NCBI GenBank assembly: GCA_039000515.1
Contig: JBCFYV010000012.1
Span: forward strand, 37,256,387 to 37,320,386
Reading direction: 5' to 3'
Source: Timema cristinae
Taxonomy: Eukaryota > Arthropoda > Insecta > Phasmatodea > Timematidae
Length of the DNA: 64,000 nucleotides
Shown here: positions 12,301-24,267 of the stretch, piece by piece
Layout of the letters: each line of letters opens with the position of its first letter
How positions within the stretch are numbered: the first letter of the stretch is position 1
Translations under genes and position numbers: made by a program
Notes under the pieces: model-generated
Seen by the model: only the letters and a program-made list of their open reading frames with translations
Told to the model about the DNA's origin: nothing
Databases searched by the model: none

Positions 12301-12379
12301 GTCCTTGTCTTCCTTTAACCCTTGAGCGACGCCAAGCTCTTGGATTCTCCGCCATAAACGCTTGTAACGTAAGACTTAA

Positions 12380-12440
12380 GCGTTTAGGTTGGGCCGGTTA
12401 GTTAGGTTTGTTTAGGTTAAGGTGGGTTAGGTTGAGGGAA
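12380..12440 (+). repeat. TTAGG-like degenerate motif cluster
   Basis: A short G/T-rich run with repeated GTTAGGTT-type words. It resembles the arthropod telomere unit TTAGG but is too short and irregular to call telomeric. Confidence 0.3.
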
Positions 12441-12689
12441 AACAAAGCATCAAAACAAGGCATTTTGAATCCAATTTCGATCTAACTTCAGGTCCCAAAT
12501 AAAAATAAAGTTTCAAAATATAACCAGTGTTGGAACGTGCATTGTTTTACAAATTTGAATGTTGTGTACGCAAATCCTGTGACTTTTTTTTGCGGCCATA
12601 AATCTCACTGATCGCAAGTCCCACTGCCACAAGTACCCCGTAGCCAGGTTACACGTATCCTGAAAATATAGGCCTAAAGGCACACACCA

Positions 12690-12910
12690 ACCACCTGGGA
12701 TGTTCGAATTTAACTACACTGAAGGAGTGGGGTCTAGTAGGGTATATCTTACAAGAAGTGTACTCAAATTTACGTTGATGGAATTCAGAAAGTGGGAAAA
12801 CTTCCAAAAAAACAAATCTCAGTAGGTTACACTCAGCCTGAATTTGAACCCAAACCTCCCCATCACCGGCAAACTGGACAAGATGAGTCTTGAGGCCTGA
12901 GTCCACATCG
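12690..12910 (-). repeat. diverged tRNA-SINE relic
   Basis: Reverse box B-like TTTGAACCCAAACCTCCCCA and the TTGATGGAATTCAGAAAGTG body; strongly mutated. Confidence 0.4.
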
Positions 12911-12962
12911 TCTGGGGTGTCATTACTTACTTGATCCAAACAATGTCTTGTGATTACTACAT

Positions 12963-13262
12963 ATTATTTAACTCATTCTTATGTAAACTCCTCCATTCCC
13001 CAGTAGTATTTCCATTTTTGGACATAATATCTTCTTAAAAACCTTGTTTTTAAACACCCTGAATTTGTTTTCATTATGTAAGGTGAGAGACCACGTTTCA
13101 CATCCATAGAGAACAACTAGTGAAATTGTTGTTTTGTATATTCTGAGTGTTTTATTCCTTAAAAGCAGGTGAGATGCTAACAATTTACTGACCGAGTAAT
13201 AACAAGCATTTCCCGACTGTATTATTTTCCTAATTTCATATCTAATATCGGTATTGCTAGCC
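12963..13262 (-). pseudogene. RTE-like LINE reverse transcriptase C-terminal fragment
   Basis: Reverse-strand fragment encoding the segment downstream of the reverse transcriptase core found in many invertebrate RTE-type elements: a LLxSHLLLRNKTLRIYKT-like stretch, then VVLYGCETWSLTL and a VFKNKVFKKI continuation. No endonuclease or catalytic YxDD box is present, so this is a 5'-truncated, dead copy. The match is by family knowledge of the LYGCETW signature; clade assignment is tentative. Confidence 0.75.
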
Positions 13263-13569
13263 CAGGTGTCAAACCATACTTAAATTATGCGTCAACAAAG
13301 ATGATTATTATAAATATTTTACTGAAATATTAACCACCGATTGTCACATTTTGCGAGGATAAAGTGTGAAACAATAAAATAATCATCTGGGTTATTTTTT
13401 TAGTCCAAGCCGACCATAGATGTTTGAGTATGATCCCACGAAGACTACGAGCTGGGCTTGATGGTGAATCATACGTGGTTCAAATCTGCACACATACGTT
13501 GGAGCAGATTCATAGGAGACCTACATTTGTGTTTTAAAATACATTTTTAAAATTTTTATATCTGAGCTT

Positions 13570-13857
13570 TTTAACGTGTACTTTCTGAATTGACTGACTA
13601 TATCAACATATGATAATTTCTATGAACGAGAGTGAAAGAACCTATGAATTTTCCCGGGTTAGGTATTTTCACATTCCTTTCAGGGTCCTTTAAAATGTCA
13701 CAATTGACATGGGACCGACAGTTTTACTTCCCTTCAGTTGGAAGTTTTGCTACAAAATTTTATCGCGCAAGATAAGTTCATCGGCTAGGTTTGAACCTAC
13801 AAACACCGGGCTCTGAGGCGAGCACTCTACCCTAAGACCACCGTGGTCAACTTTCAC
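13570..13857 (-). repeat. SINE, family C
   Basis: Reverse copy with the body words CACAATTGACATGGGACCGA and GGAAGTTTTGCTAC and a tRNA-like head at the right (GGTTTGAACCTAC; CTCTACCCTAAGACCACCGT). Confidence 0.8.
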
Positions 13858-13997
13858 ATTGAAGTTAAGCTTGATGAAGAATAAGTTATTATCAAATCAA
13901 AATATTGAAAAAAAAGAAATCCACTATTAATGCCTACCTAATCAACTTGGACCTTGAAATGGAGAGTTTATGCTTGATCTAAGAAGCTATACTCCAT

Positions 13998-14106
13998 TCA
14001 CGGTAGGAATTACTCTCTGAAAGGTCTTTTTTCCTACCAATATCCTACTATGTAATAGATTTCTGGTAGTGAAAAAGACCTTTCAGAAAACAATTCCTAC
14101 GGTGAA
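13998..14106. repeat. 109-bp near-perfect hairpin
   Basis: The left arm (TTCACGGTAGGAATT, then CTGAAAGGTCTTTTTTCCTA) pairs with the right arm (TGGTAGTGAAAAAGACCTTT, then AATTCCTACGGTGAA). The stem is roughly 40 base pairs with few mismatches and the loop is about 25 bases. Could be a tiny MITE or a transcribed hairpin. Confidence 0.8.
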
Positions 14107-14427
14107 CAGACTTTATTTTAAGATGGACACCTTGATTGAGAAACAGGCATAAAATTACTCCAAACGATAGTGGGAACAAAAATTCCAACAAGTACCAACC
14201 AATTATGCTGTATGTGGGAACTCAGTCACGGGATTGAAAAGTGAGAGACGGGATTACTCCGCAAGGTTTATGTTGTGTAATATTTCTATATTTGGCTCTA
14301 GTTTTTCTATGTCATTATTTGTAGGGTTTTTATGCGCATCATTTGTTTAGCTTATATTCTAACCGTGATTTTTGGTTAGGTGTCAAAAAAGACGGTAGCC
14401 TTAACTTCATCATTAAAGTAGATTATT

Positions 14428-14690
14428 TTTTTAGCCCCACGTCTTACCACCCGTTCCATTTATACGCTTTGCCTATGTATTACTTACGCTAATAGTTTTA
14501 GGGATTAAGGAGATTATATTTAGAGAAAGTTTTCCAGCATTTGCATGGAGGAAGAGTGGAAAAATATTTTGGACAAACCCCCCTCAGTACACCCGACCGA
14601 GATTCAAACCTCAGTCTCCCCGTTATCGGCAGTCTAGTCTACTGTATGAGTAGCGCGTTAGACAACGTGGCGAGTGAAGCAGGTAAAGTA
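14428..14690 (-). repeat. diverged SINE, family A
   Basis: Reverse 3' end (CCACGTCTTACCACCCGTTC), body, box B complement GATTCAAACC, and head at the right (GCGCGTTAGACAACGTGGCG). Confidence 0.75.
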
Positions 14691-15939
14691 TATTATTATT
14701 ATTATCATCATCGTTACTATTATTATTATTTCATCCAATAGTTTAAAGCAGTTAAACCTCCATGGTGAAGTTAAGATGGAGTTGAAACTCTACTTTGCGC
14801 TGCACAGATCGTGGTTTAAGTACTTTTACTGTGTACGTTGGATAGTAAATGTTCTTTGTTTACCTTTATTGTTTTCTTTTCAATAAAATAATGGTTGAAT
14901 AAATGTTTGTAGGAACAAATAGACATCATTAGTTTTTTTTTTATCGAGCTTTAATTTATAAATAACGCAAGTGTGTTTAAATGGCGGCATCTTTTTGTAT
15001 TTTTTAACTACGGTATTAAGTAACCTTTTCTTTAAGTTTTTTATGTGAATATTAAAAATCCTCATCAAAACAATCTACTACGTTTTTTTATCTGTATGTT
15101 AAATGCAAGGACTATTAACTTTTTAATCCAAGGGAAGGAGTGTAGCTTTATGTGCAGATGTAGGGGACGCGAAAAAAGCTAAGTATTTTCCCAGTTTTTA
15201 TATCAAAACTTTTTTTGGTCAAAATGAATAAAATATCGCTTCTATACAATAATAGGGGTTCATTTTCTTCACATATTAATATAAACTGTTCTTGAATTTC
15301 TGTCAAGGGTGTCCTAGAATTTAATGATACATTTTTTTCTTCACTTAAAAAGTTTGTCATCTAATGCTGCTATCCTCAGTCATGGCAGATATTCAACTAC
15401 TTTTTATATCACTATGTGACTAAAACTAAACTCTATGTAATGAAGCAACATTTTATTAAATTTAACCCAAAAAGTGTTGATTTAGAAACTGAAAAACAAT
15501 CTTTTCTCACGTACCCTACATCCTTACCTTAAAAGGAAATGCACTCGAATTCACGTGAAGAAAGTTGGGGAAAAATACAGTGGAAACCCATGTTGAAGAC
15601 TACCTCCAAGGGAACCTGGCCTGAGATTGAAACCCCGACCTCCTCTTTGCCTGTGACCAAGTGAAAAATAAGTATTGGGCTTTAAATTAAAAATAGTTGT
15701 AACAGGTGTATTTTTTTATTTCGTATACAATGCAAGTATATATCATTTTCCAATCATTCCTTTTCATTATTGAAATGTGCATGTGCGAGTATGTATCAAG
15801 GAATGGAATTTGGTATACGAGCATGCACGGGTTCTAAACAAGGAACAAAATTCCCCAGATATTTCTGGACGAGGAATCCTTTATCTCGGCGTGGCACAGA
15901 CCCCTTGAAAGTTTGTAAAAATCTTCAGATGTCAAATGG
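14691..15939. other. non-coding stretch
   Basis: No gene. A short ATT run lies at 14689-14730. Bases about 15150-15260 resemble one arm of the foldback element at 31465-31840. Confidence 0.4.
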
Positions 15940-16150
15940 TTAGAGGCGTCAAACTCGCAATAGACTGGACTGAAAATGCTGGGGTGATGGGATTCGAATC
16001 CCGGTTGTATGTACTGAGAGTATTCTTCCTAAATGGTTTTCCACTCTCCCTCCACGTAAATACAGGTATCATTACTGTAAATTCCCCATTCCTAACATAT
16101 TATTGTAATTAGTTCATATTCTTAAAACTCAAACGGATAGGGATATAGGC
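15940..16150 (+). repeat. diverged SINE, family A
   Basis: Box B-like GGGATTCGAATCCC and body CCTAAATGGTTTTCCACTCT; the 3' end is decayed. Confidence 0.6.
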
Positions 16151-16217
16151 TAGCCAATTTTTAAGTGTATATTTTTTTTATTCTTTACATGTCTAATAGA
16201 AAGTTAATTTGGTAATG

Positions 16218-16473
16218 ACCCGCCTCGGTGGCGTAGTTGGCTAACGCGCCAGTCGTGTTGAGCTCGACTGCTGAGGACGGGGAGATCGAGGTCCGAATCT
16301 CTGTCGGGTGAACTGGGGGTGGTTTTTCCTAAATGGTTTTCCACTTTCCCTCCACGCAAATGCGAGTTCACTTCCTCTAATTCAACCTTCCCAATTCCTA
16401 ATCCGTTAGCGTAATTAGTATTTAAAGCGTATAACCCGAACGGGTAGTAAGACGCGGTGCTAAATAATAATAA
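16218..16473 (+). repeat. full-length SINE, family A
   Basis: One of the cleanest copies: head CCCGCCTCGGTGGCGTAGTT, box B-like GGTCCGAATCTC, body, shared 3' end and a TAATAATAA tail. The flanks carry only a weak possible duplication. Confidence 0.9.
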
Positions 16474-16504
16474 AAAATTTTTGTAATGTAGTCACATTGT
16501 AATA

Positions 16505-16735
16505 TTTTATGAATTGCATCTTACTATCCATTCAGGTCACTCTCATACACTGTTGGAATGGCAATGAGAAAGGTTGAATTTTGAGGATTTGCATGGAGGG
16601 AGAGTGGAAAACAATTTAGGAAAAACTATTTTCAATGCACTTGACCAAGATTTCAACCCCAATTCTGTGTCATCTTCAATCCGGTTTATTGTTAGAGTAA
16701 CACCCTAGATCATTTGACCACCGAGGGTCCAATGT
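16505..16735 (-). repeat. diverged SINE, family A
   Basis: Reverse copy with 3' end remnant CATCTTACTATCCATTCAGG and body GGAGGGAGAGTGGAAAACAA. Confidence 0.65.
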
Positions 16736-17107
16736 ATTAAATTTATACTTTCTAGGCATGCACTTGTACCTTAAGAGCGCTGTCTACTTGAAGGTTACTA
16801 TCCTCGCACCGCGGTATTTCTTATGCTATTGGCAGCTATGAAGATACAAAACCACTAAAACAATCCCCTCTTATTTGGGAATTTTCTTTTGTAACTCGGT
16901 TTAAAAATACTTTTTTTTGAGAGTAAAGCTAGAGCCATGTTTCTAATCATTTAATTTTTTAATAGCTGTGACATTTCATGCAAAACTTTGTTTATAAAGT
17001 GCTAATTTTCCCTTTAAATGATTTGTAAATTATAAAACTTACAACGTAAGGCTTTTTTAAAGTAATATGGGAACACATTTTTTTCAAATTGAATAATGAC
17101 ACCTGGA

Positions 17108-17262
17108 TACGTGATTTGAACCCAGGAACTTTGGCTTAGTGCGCTAATGCTCTAACAACTGAGCTGAGGAGTCGTCCTGTGACCAGGGCCATTCTTAACT
17201 CAAATTTTAAGACAGAGTCTGTGATGGACATGCGGAAATCATCATGTGAGAGATCAATCAAG
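17108..17262 (-). repeat. tRNA-derived SINE, family D
   Basis: Reverse tRNA-like head: box B complement GATTTGAACCC and box A complement GCTCTAACAACTGAGCTGAG. The following GGGCCATTCTTAACTCA segment is also seen in the copy inside the Polinton at 34690. Confidence 0.65.
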
Positions 17263-17274
17263 ATCACACTCACT

Positions 17275-17516
17275 TCGGTGGCAGCATGGCTTAAGGCGCT
17301 ACTCTCGCAATATAATAGACTTCCAGAGACGGGGAGATTGGGGTTTTATCCTGGTCGGGTGCATTGAGGGTGATTTTCCCTCAATTGTTTTCCAATCCCC
17401 CTCCACACAAATTTGGCTGCACTTCCTCTGAATTGAAACTTTCTAATCCCTAGCACATTAGTGTAATTAGTACATAAGTGTGTAGCCCAAACGGGTAGTA
17501 AGACAAGATGCTAACA
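17275..17516 (+). repeat. diverged SINE, family A
   Basis: Head CACTTCGGTGGCAGCATGGC, body TTGTTTTCCAATCCCCCTCC and a 3' end CAAACGGGTAGTAAGACAAG. Confidence 0.75.
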
Positions 17517-18537
17517 GATAAGGCAACCACCTTCGACTCTAGAGGGCTCTATGCTACCAATAGTACAATGACAATTATACAAATGCTCATATCATGATGG
17601 ATTAAATAGCCAAACTATTACATTTATTTAATTAGTTAATTAATTATATGAATATTATGTTTAATGCTGCTATAACAGTACTTAACGAACATTATAGCTT
17701 GCTATTTAATCTAATATGGGAACATTTTGATTCCTTTTTCATTTTGGTGTATGCTTTATTTTGAAATATCAAACGACTTAGTAAATAACGTGGGATATTT
17801 GGACGTCTTCCATGCTCTCAATGTTAAAGTAGGAAGCCCCCTTAAATAAGTAAAAAAAAAAAACTTCCAGTCAAATTACCTACGCACAAGTGTTTCATGA
17901 TTGATGCTATTCTCGCGTATTCCAACAATGATTGCCGCTCGCTCACACGGTTCTAGTGAGCACGTATATATTTCCCTATTCAATTAAACATGGAAGTAAA
18001 AAAAAAATAAGGTTGGTGCAATCGTGAGTACAGGGCTCTAGGTTACTTCTTGAACATACTATACTGTCCACCCACGACCACATTCTTCGACCTCTATATG
18101 ATATTATGCGTTTCACAACCGGGGATGAGCGCTTTGGTTCATTTCATAAAAGCTATGTCATTACCCGTCAATTTGGCGACGCAGTAATTTGCGGGTAAGA
18201 GAACGCGCATAACAGCCAACAATGATGGTAATTGAGGGGATCGCCACCTAGGGGGCAGGGAAGAGGTTCCGCCATCGGTGGAAACGATGATAGGTGCGTT
18301 TTTAACGGGTGTTTTTGTTGCTGTACTGGTCCGAGTTTAAATTGACGTGATTTTACAATGCAAGAAACTCGAATAAATTGATTTGCTTTTTTCAACCGTT
18401 CAGGTGTTCATGGCACAATTCAATAAGTGCGAAAATGCTGCTATAACTTTTTATTATTCTTTCAAATAAATAAATAATTAATGTAGCAAGGAATATTGAA
18501 TAGTTGATTGTAAACGCTTCTCCACCCTCAGAACTTC
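17517..18537. other. non-coding stretch
   Basis: AT-rich; nothing supportable. Confidence 0.4.
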
Positions 18538-18940
18538 AAAACTAGTCGACCCGTGAAATACCTTACTTGTGAATAGTCGTCCCGTGACATAGCCGACCCG
18601 CGGACTATTCTTCCGTGACATAGCCGACCCTTGAAATAATATCTCCGTAAACTAGCGGACCCTTGAAATAGTCCTCTCCGTAAACTAGCGGACCCTTGAA
18701 CTAGTTTCCCGTGAACTAGTGGACCTTGAACTAGTCTCCCCGTAAGCTAGTGCACCCTTGAACTAGTTTCCCTGTGAACTAGCAGACTCTTGAACCAATC
18801 GCTCCATAAACTAGCCAACCTGTTGGATAGTCAACCTTTTGACTGATCGGCCTGAAGACTATTTAACCTGCATATCGACATGCGAACTAACTGATTTATG
18901 ACCTATTTTACCTACAAACTTGTGAACTATCTGACTTGTG
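18538..18940. repeat. degenerate minisatellite
   Basis: Repeats of a roughly 30-38 base unit built from CTAGCGGACCCTTGAACTAG and CCCGTGAACTAG-type words. The centre (about 18640-18790) is regular and the units fade toward both sides, as expected of an array that grew from the middle. Confidence 0.75.
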
Positions 18941-19924
18941 ATGGTGATATTACAATAAACTTAACTTTCACATAAATTAAAAACAAAGCGTGTGATAATA
19001 AATATTAGAGCTCAAGGATAACGTAACGTGAGAACTAAATGAAAATACAGAAATTGTATTTGAACGGTTTGAAAACAAATTGTTCACTAAATTGTAACTA
19101 GAATAGGTTAGGCTCATGTGGGCTTCAAGTAATCGCAAAAGAAGCTGATTGACGCAACAAAACAAAGTGTGGGACAAGGCCAACACATTTTGGTGTTCGT
19201 GACGAACTTTACAAAAAATGCGTGTGCACACCATTAACAAACAATTGAGGTACTAAACTCTGAATAACTCTCACTTTAAGTGAAAGTCACGTCAACCACG
19301 TTACGTCAAATGCAAAGTGATGAATTCCAAAAAAAAAAACTACGAGCATAACAGTTACGTGACGGCATCCTAACGTTCTTTTACGTGAGCGTTAAACTCG
19401 ATCGTGATCGTGATTAAAATACTTGTGTGGATGTGTTAAAAACTTTTTTTTAAACGTTTGTTGTATGATCCACTTCCAGGCAACTGATATTTACACTTAT
19501 GAGATGGGATGATTAAGGTAGAATTTAGACTGAGTGTGCCCACATTTACTTCGAGGGAGAGTAGAAACTCAGATATAAAAATTTTCGGTACATGCAGATG
19601 GTAAAAATGCCATCACCATCACAGGTGAACAATAAAAAGTGTAACTTACGCCTTTGTCCCGTGTACACTGATGCAGAATGAATTATGTTAAATTGTGCAC
19701 TATATCTTTTAAACAAGTACGTCAACCCTAATTTTATTAAAATATTCATTATAAGAGGTAAGGATTGGTAGAATTAAATATTATTAAATATTAATGATTT
19801 TAACACCTGATATGGAGCATGGAGCTGAAACAAAGCTCCGCTACTCTGACTAATCCATGTTGTAGTTTCTGTGACAGATTAATTTCAGGGGGAGTGGGTT
19901 ATCAGCCCATCATTACCTTGGATT
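18941..19924. other. non-coding stretch
   Basis: No gene or clear repeat. Confidence 0.4.
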
Positions 19925-20460
19925 TCTACGAGTGAGCAAGAAAGGGCCTAACAATGTTGCCGGGAAAGGAACTGTCAATACCTTACCAGGTTTTTTATAT
20001 GCCACAATCGAGATAGGACCGACGGCCTTACTTCCCTCAGAAGGAAGTTTTGCTACGGATTTTTATCTCTCACAAAAATCCGTCAACGCCAAATAGGCTT
20101 ATATATAATAATATATAAAATAATAATAATAATAATAATATAATAATAATAAAAATAATAGCACCGCGTCTTACTACCCGTTCGGGTTATACGCTTTAAG
20201 TACTAATTACGTTAATGGATTTAGGAATTGGGAGGGTTGAATTAGAGGAGGTGAACCTGCATTTGCGTGGAGGGAGAGTGGAAAACAATTTAGGAACCCC
20301 CCCCCCCAGTTCACCCGACCGAGATTCTAACCTCGATCTCCCCGTCCTCAGCAGTCGAGCTCAACACGACTAGCGCGTTAGCCAACTACGCCACCGAGGC
20401 GGGTGAATGGGCTTAAACTCACGAACATTGTGTCCTGAGGCGAATAATTTACTCCAAGAC
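19925..20460 (-). repeat. SINE family C, split by a SINE A
   Basis: The family C body runs 19925-20098, then resumes at about 20404-20460 with the tRNA-like head region. The interruption is the family A copy listed next, with a near-perfect 10-bp duplication AATAGGCTTA/AATGGGCTTA at its borders. Confidence 0.8.
20100..20403 (-). repeat. full-length SINE, family A, nested
   Basis: TAA-type tail on the left (20100-20160), shared 3' end AGCACCGCGTCTTACTACCC-like, body and head ACTACGCCACCGAGGCGGGT at the right. Confidence 0.9.
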
Positions 20461-21439
20461 AAATAAAGATGACTGGAAGAAAAGGTTATACAAAATGAAT
20501 CAACATCAGGGTGGAGAGAGGATAGGAAATTCACAATGAAGGACCACGCGTGGAAATCACCCCCAGCGAACCCAACCGAAATTCGAGCCTTGATCTTCTA
20601 TTCAAAAGCAAACTAAAATTTTGTGAGCTCGTCACCTTAGAATAAGTGAAAACCTGAACGAGTTTTATTAGTATAATTTCAGATAGTATACAACATTTAT
20701 TATATTTATTCATTGATTCACGGTTGTCTCAAAATATTCAGTAGACAACTTTATTTTTAAATTAAAATTGATTAAACATTAATTGAAACGGATTAAAAAA
20801 CTGACAGCACACATCAGTATAATATTATATCGTTATTAAAGTGACGTTAAAATACGACTATTATAGCAACTCTGTTATTAATATAATATTACACAATTGT
20901 CGGTTATTATATTTACTTTGATCTATTTTCTTTTTTTCTTTTTAAATATTTTTTATAGGTAACGCTGTAACAAATCACTCAATGCAACCAATTTTCCTGA
21001 TTGGTTAGTTACGTTACAACAGTATTATTTTCCTAGGAATAGCCTTATTTGACAGCTAGGAAAGCTACTAGATCTACTTTAACGTAGTAATACGTTAAGT
21101 CATGTGGTCTGCAGCTATCAGCTTTGATTTATATTATCAAATAGATGGTGTACCCGTTCTTCACATGAGGGATCTATAAAGAAACTTTGTTATTTTTAGT
21201 ACCACTATATAAAATAAACAATTGGAAATAACAACCACATCTTAAATTATGCTTAATCAATGTCAAAATATAAATATAATCTGAACATGTTTTAAAAACT
21301 GACATTTCTTTTAAAGATTAAGTTATAACCTATCCATACACAATACTTAGAACGCTTGCATATTGGTGGTATTAAAAAAGAAATAAAAATGTAACACCAA
21401 TTGGTGAATGGTTAAAGGATTTTAGTTAAATCAAATCAA
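20461..21439. other. non-coding stretch
   Basis: AT-rich; nothing supportable. Confidence 0.4.
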
Positions 21440-21850
21440 AAGTATTTTACCATTTACGGCACTTACCTTTTTACCCCCTCTACCCATTAACCACTAACAC
21501 TTTTTACTCATTTTACAATTTTTGCCCTCTTTGCCTAGCGATACCATTTGGCCCTTTTTTCCTTATTTACCTATTTACCCTTTTTACACTTTTTACCCTC
21601 TTTACCCTTTTTATCCCGTTAAATTAAAAAAAATTGTACGATTTTACTATTTCTACACATTTGGTCTTTTTGCCTTTTTATTTGATTTAATTTTAACATT
21701 TTTACTATGTTAGACTTTTTTTTCCCCTTTTTACCCTTTCTAACATTAATTATCCCGCTAAACCCTGTAGAAATATATTCTAGGGTAAAAAAAAGTTTAA
21801 AATGTTGTAAAATGGAATAATAGGATTAAAGGGTTAAAATGGTTTACATG
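21440..21850. repeat. TTTTACCC-like simple repeat with inverted partner
   Basis: 21440-21760 is a pyrimidine-rich array of degenerate TTTTTACCC(T) words; 21780-21850 has the complementary purine-rich words (AGGGTAAAAA, AAAGGGTTAAAA). The two could fold together. Confidence 0.6.
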
Positions 21851-21977
21851 TAAAAAAAGTATCAATACATAAAAGCTATTTAGAAATCACAACATTAAAC
21901 AATCTCTTTTTTTTTTTTTTACTCTCCATAGCAACCAAACTTCCATGGCCACCAAACTATATTACAAAGTATGAACT

Positions 21978-21978
<1 letters not shown>

Positions 21979-22037
<59 letters not shown>

Positions 22038-22173
22038 GCACCGCGTCTTACTACCCGTTCGGGTTATACGCACTTACGCTAATGTGTAATGGTAGGGTGA
22101 TTGTGAGATGAAATGAAGGACCTACAGTTTAACGTGGAATCCGAACCACGGTGGAGGCCTGGCATTCCTCACA
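21979..22173 (-). repeat. 5'-truncated SINE, family B
   Basis: ATT tail at 21979-22036, then the shared 3' end and body up to GGAGGCCTGGCATTCC. The tRNA-like head is missing. Confidence 0.85.
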
Positions 22174-22369
22174 CTGTAGTAGTAAAGCTTTCTCGCAGCG
22201 TTAATATTGCTTCATTTTTCTGTTTTAATTATTAATTAAAACATTAGCCTAGTCAAAATTTCAAAATTCCTGCTTTGAGTTGCACATGTTCGTTCACATG
22301 GGCTATTACTTTTTAAAATTTCAAACCTTTGTGTACGATAGATATAATGCGTTGCTCATGAGTTATGAC

Positions 22370-23560
22370 ATAAAAACAAACTCTTTATTTAATTAATATA
22401 AAACAAGAATATAGAAAGAGAAGATAGAATAAGAAAATAAATGGTACGGAATATCGCACAGATTTTATCTCTTTTTTATCTTAAAATAGAGACATTTATT
22501 TAAAACTCATAAAACGCCTGGGAAACGAATAATATACATTGTTACAGAAACACCCTACCAGAGCATAAATAAAATAATACAAGCTCTTACGAAAACATTG
22601 AAAAAAGGAGATTATCTCTATAAGACAATGATCATAACAATCGATTTAATATTTCAAAGTACTCCGTAAAAAATATATTTTTGATTATAACACAGAAACT
22701 ATTGGTTTTATAAAAATATATTTCGAATTAAAATATTCTTATTTTTAATAGTAATACACCTTTATAGCTAGGGGTGACCTGGTGGTCTAGGGGTAAGGTG
22801 TCAGACTTCTATGCTGGCGGCCGGGGTTCATTCCTCGGTCCCGGCAAAGATTTATCTTATTACCAAACCCTTCCTTCACCTCTGACAAGACATCTTGTGA
22901 ATGTGGGGAATGCCAGGCCTCCACCGTGGTTCGGATTCCACGTTAAACTGTAGGTCCTTCATTTCATCTCACAATCACCCAACCATTACACATTAGCGTA
23001 AGTGCGTATAACCCGAATGGGTAGTAAGACGCGGTGCTAATAATAATAATAACCTTTACAACAATAAGTTATTTCGTATCTTAAATAGATGCGTAGATAT
23101 TGTTAAAATTGGAAATTTCTGCACATGTATAATACCAACAAATTAATTTTAATACGAAAATGAAAATTTCCATTTTTGTTGTAATATTAAACAGTGTCTA
23201 GATACAATATTTAATCAAAAAGCGGATTTTGGGAAAATCGATATTTTCTCTTTTTGACCTTCAATAAACTACACATAACCTTAGGGTTAAATATATAGTT
23301 CTAAAATAAAACTGGGGAAGTCTTATGAAAACCCTAGATACTAACATTTAGTTTAATTGTTAAAATGGTTTCGACTCTAGCTTTAGATATAGAAAGATAG
23401 ACGGCATCGTAAAAACAACTTTTTCAGTTTTAGGGGTTCAAGAAGCGTCAAAACTTCAACCAACATTTATAAAAATCTTGATTTCAATTTTTTTGAAGAT
23501 CACAATTATATTTCTCTCTCCGAGGTGTCGAGAGAAAGTAAATATATAATTTTGTTTGCA
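22370..23560 (+). repeat. unclassified long interspersed repeat
   Basis: Non-coding block resembling 52130-53270 (same orientation) and 60590-61350 (opposite). Shared words include ATTGGTTTTATAAAAATATA, AGCGGATTTTG, CTTATGAAAACCC and GACGGCAT. Identity is visibly lower than among the SINEs, so the family is old. A family B SINE has inserted into it. Confidence 0.7.
22773..23051 (+). repeat. full-length SINE, family B
   Basis: Head GGTGACCTGGTGGTCTAGGG, box B GGGGTTCATTCC, body, shared 3' end and a short TAA tail. Confidence 0.9.
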
Positions 23561-23978
23561 TTGTTACGTTTTATTCTTCTTTATCTTTAAATATTTGTCT
23601 CTGGTATTTAACTAATTTAATAGGAAATAAGTAAGTGGGTATACAATTCCACCCTTACAACATTATTAGAATTGAAATATATTACATAATATAGAGTTAG
23701 GAGAAGGTTAGTTTTAAAGTTTTCACTGTATTGTTAAGGGGAAATATAAGTTTTGCTAGAAATTAAACCCCAAATGCTCAAAATAGATGGTAAGTTGATA
23801 GTCTTTGATGAGTAAATTTTTAACTAGAAAGTCAAATAAAGTCTCATTCTATCACACTTTTCACAACACATTTAAAAAAATCCATTTTAGAGCTAAAACC
23901 TACAGCCACCACTGCAACGATCCACTAGCTCTATTTTTATTTATGTGGTAACACAACTTCAAGAAATATTTAAAATTA

Positions 23979-24267
23979 CGTCTACCTCTGTGGTCTTGGG
24001 GTAAAGTGCTCGCCTCGGGATCCGATATTCGAGGGTTTAAACCCGGCCGAGGATAATAGATTTTTCCGAAGTGATAAAAGTCCGTAGTAGAACTTCCTTC
24101 TGAGAATAAGTAAAACCGTCGGTTTCATGTCTATTATGTCACGTAAAAGAGCCCTGGAAGCTTTGTGATAATACCTTTGCCGGCAAAATTGGTAAGCCCT
24201 TTTGCTATCTCCCATAAAAATTCTCGTGTGTTAATATAATTAGTTAGTTCAGAAAACGCACGTTAAA
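23979..24267 (+). repeat. SINE, family C
   Basis: Head GTGGTCTTGGGGTAAAGTGC, box B-like GGGTTTAAACCC, and the body ending near TTAGTTCAGAAAACGCACG. Confidence 0.8.

Noticed and set aside
12380..12440. Telomeric TTAGG array
   Set aside because: Too short and irregular; only TTAGG-like words.
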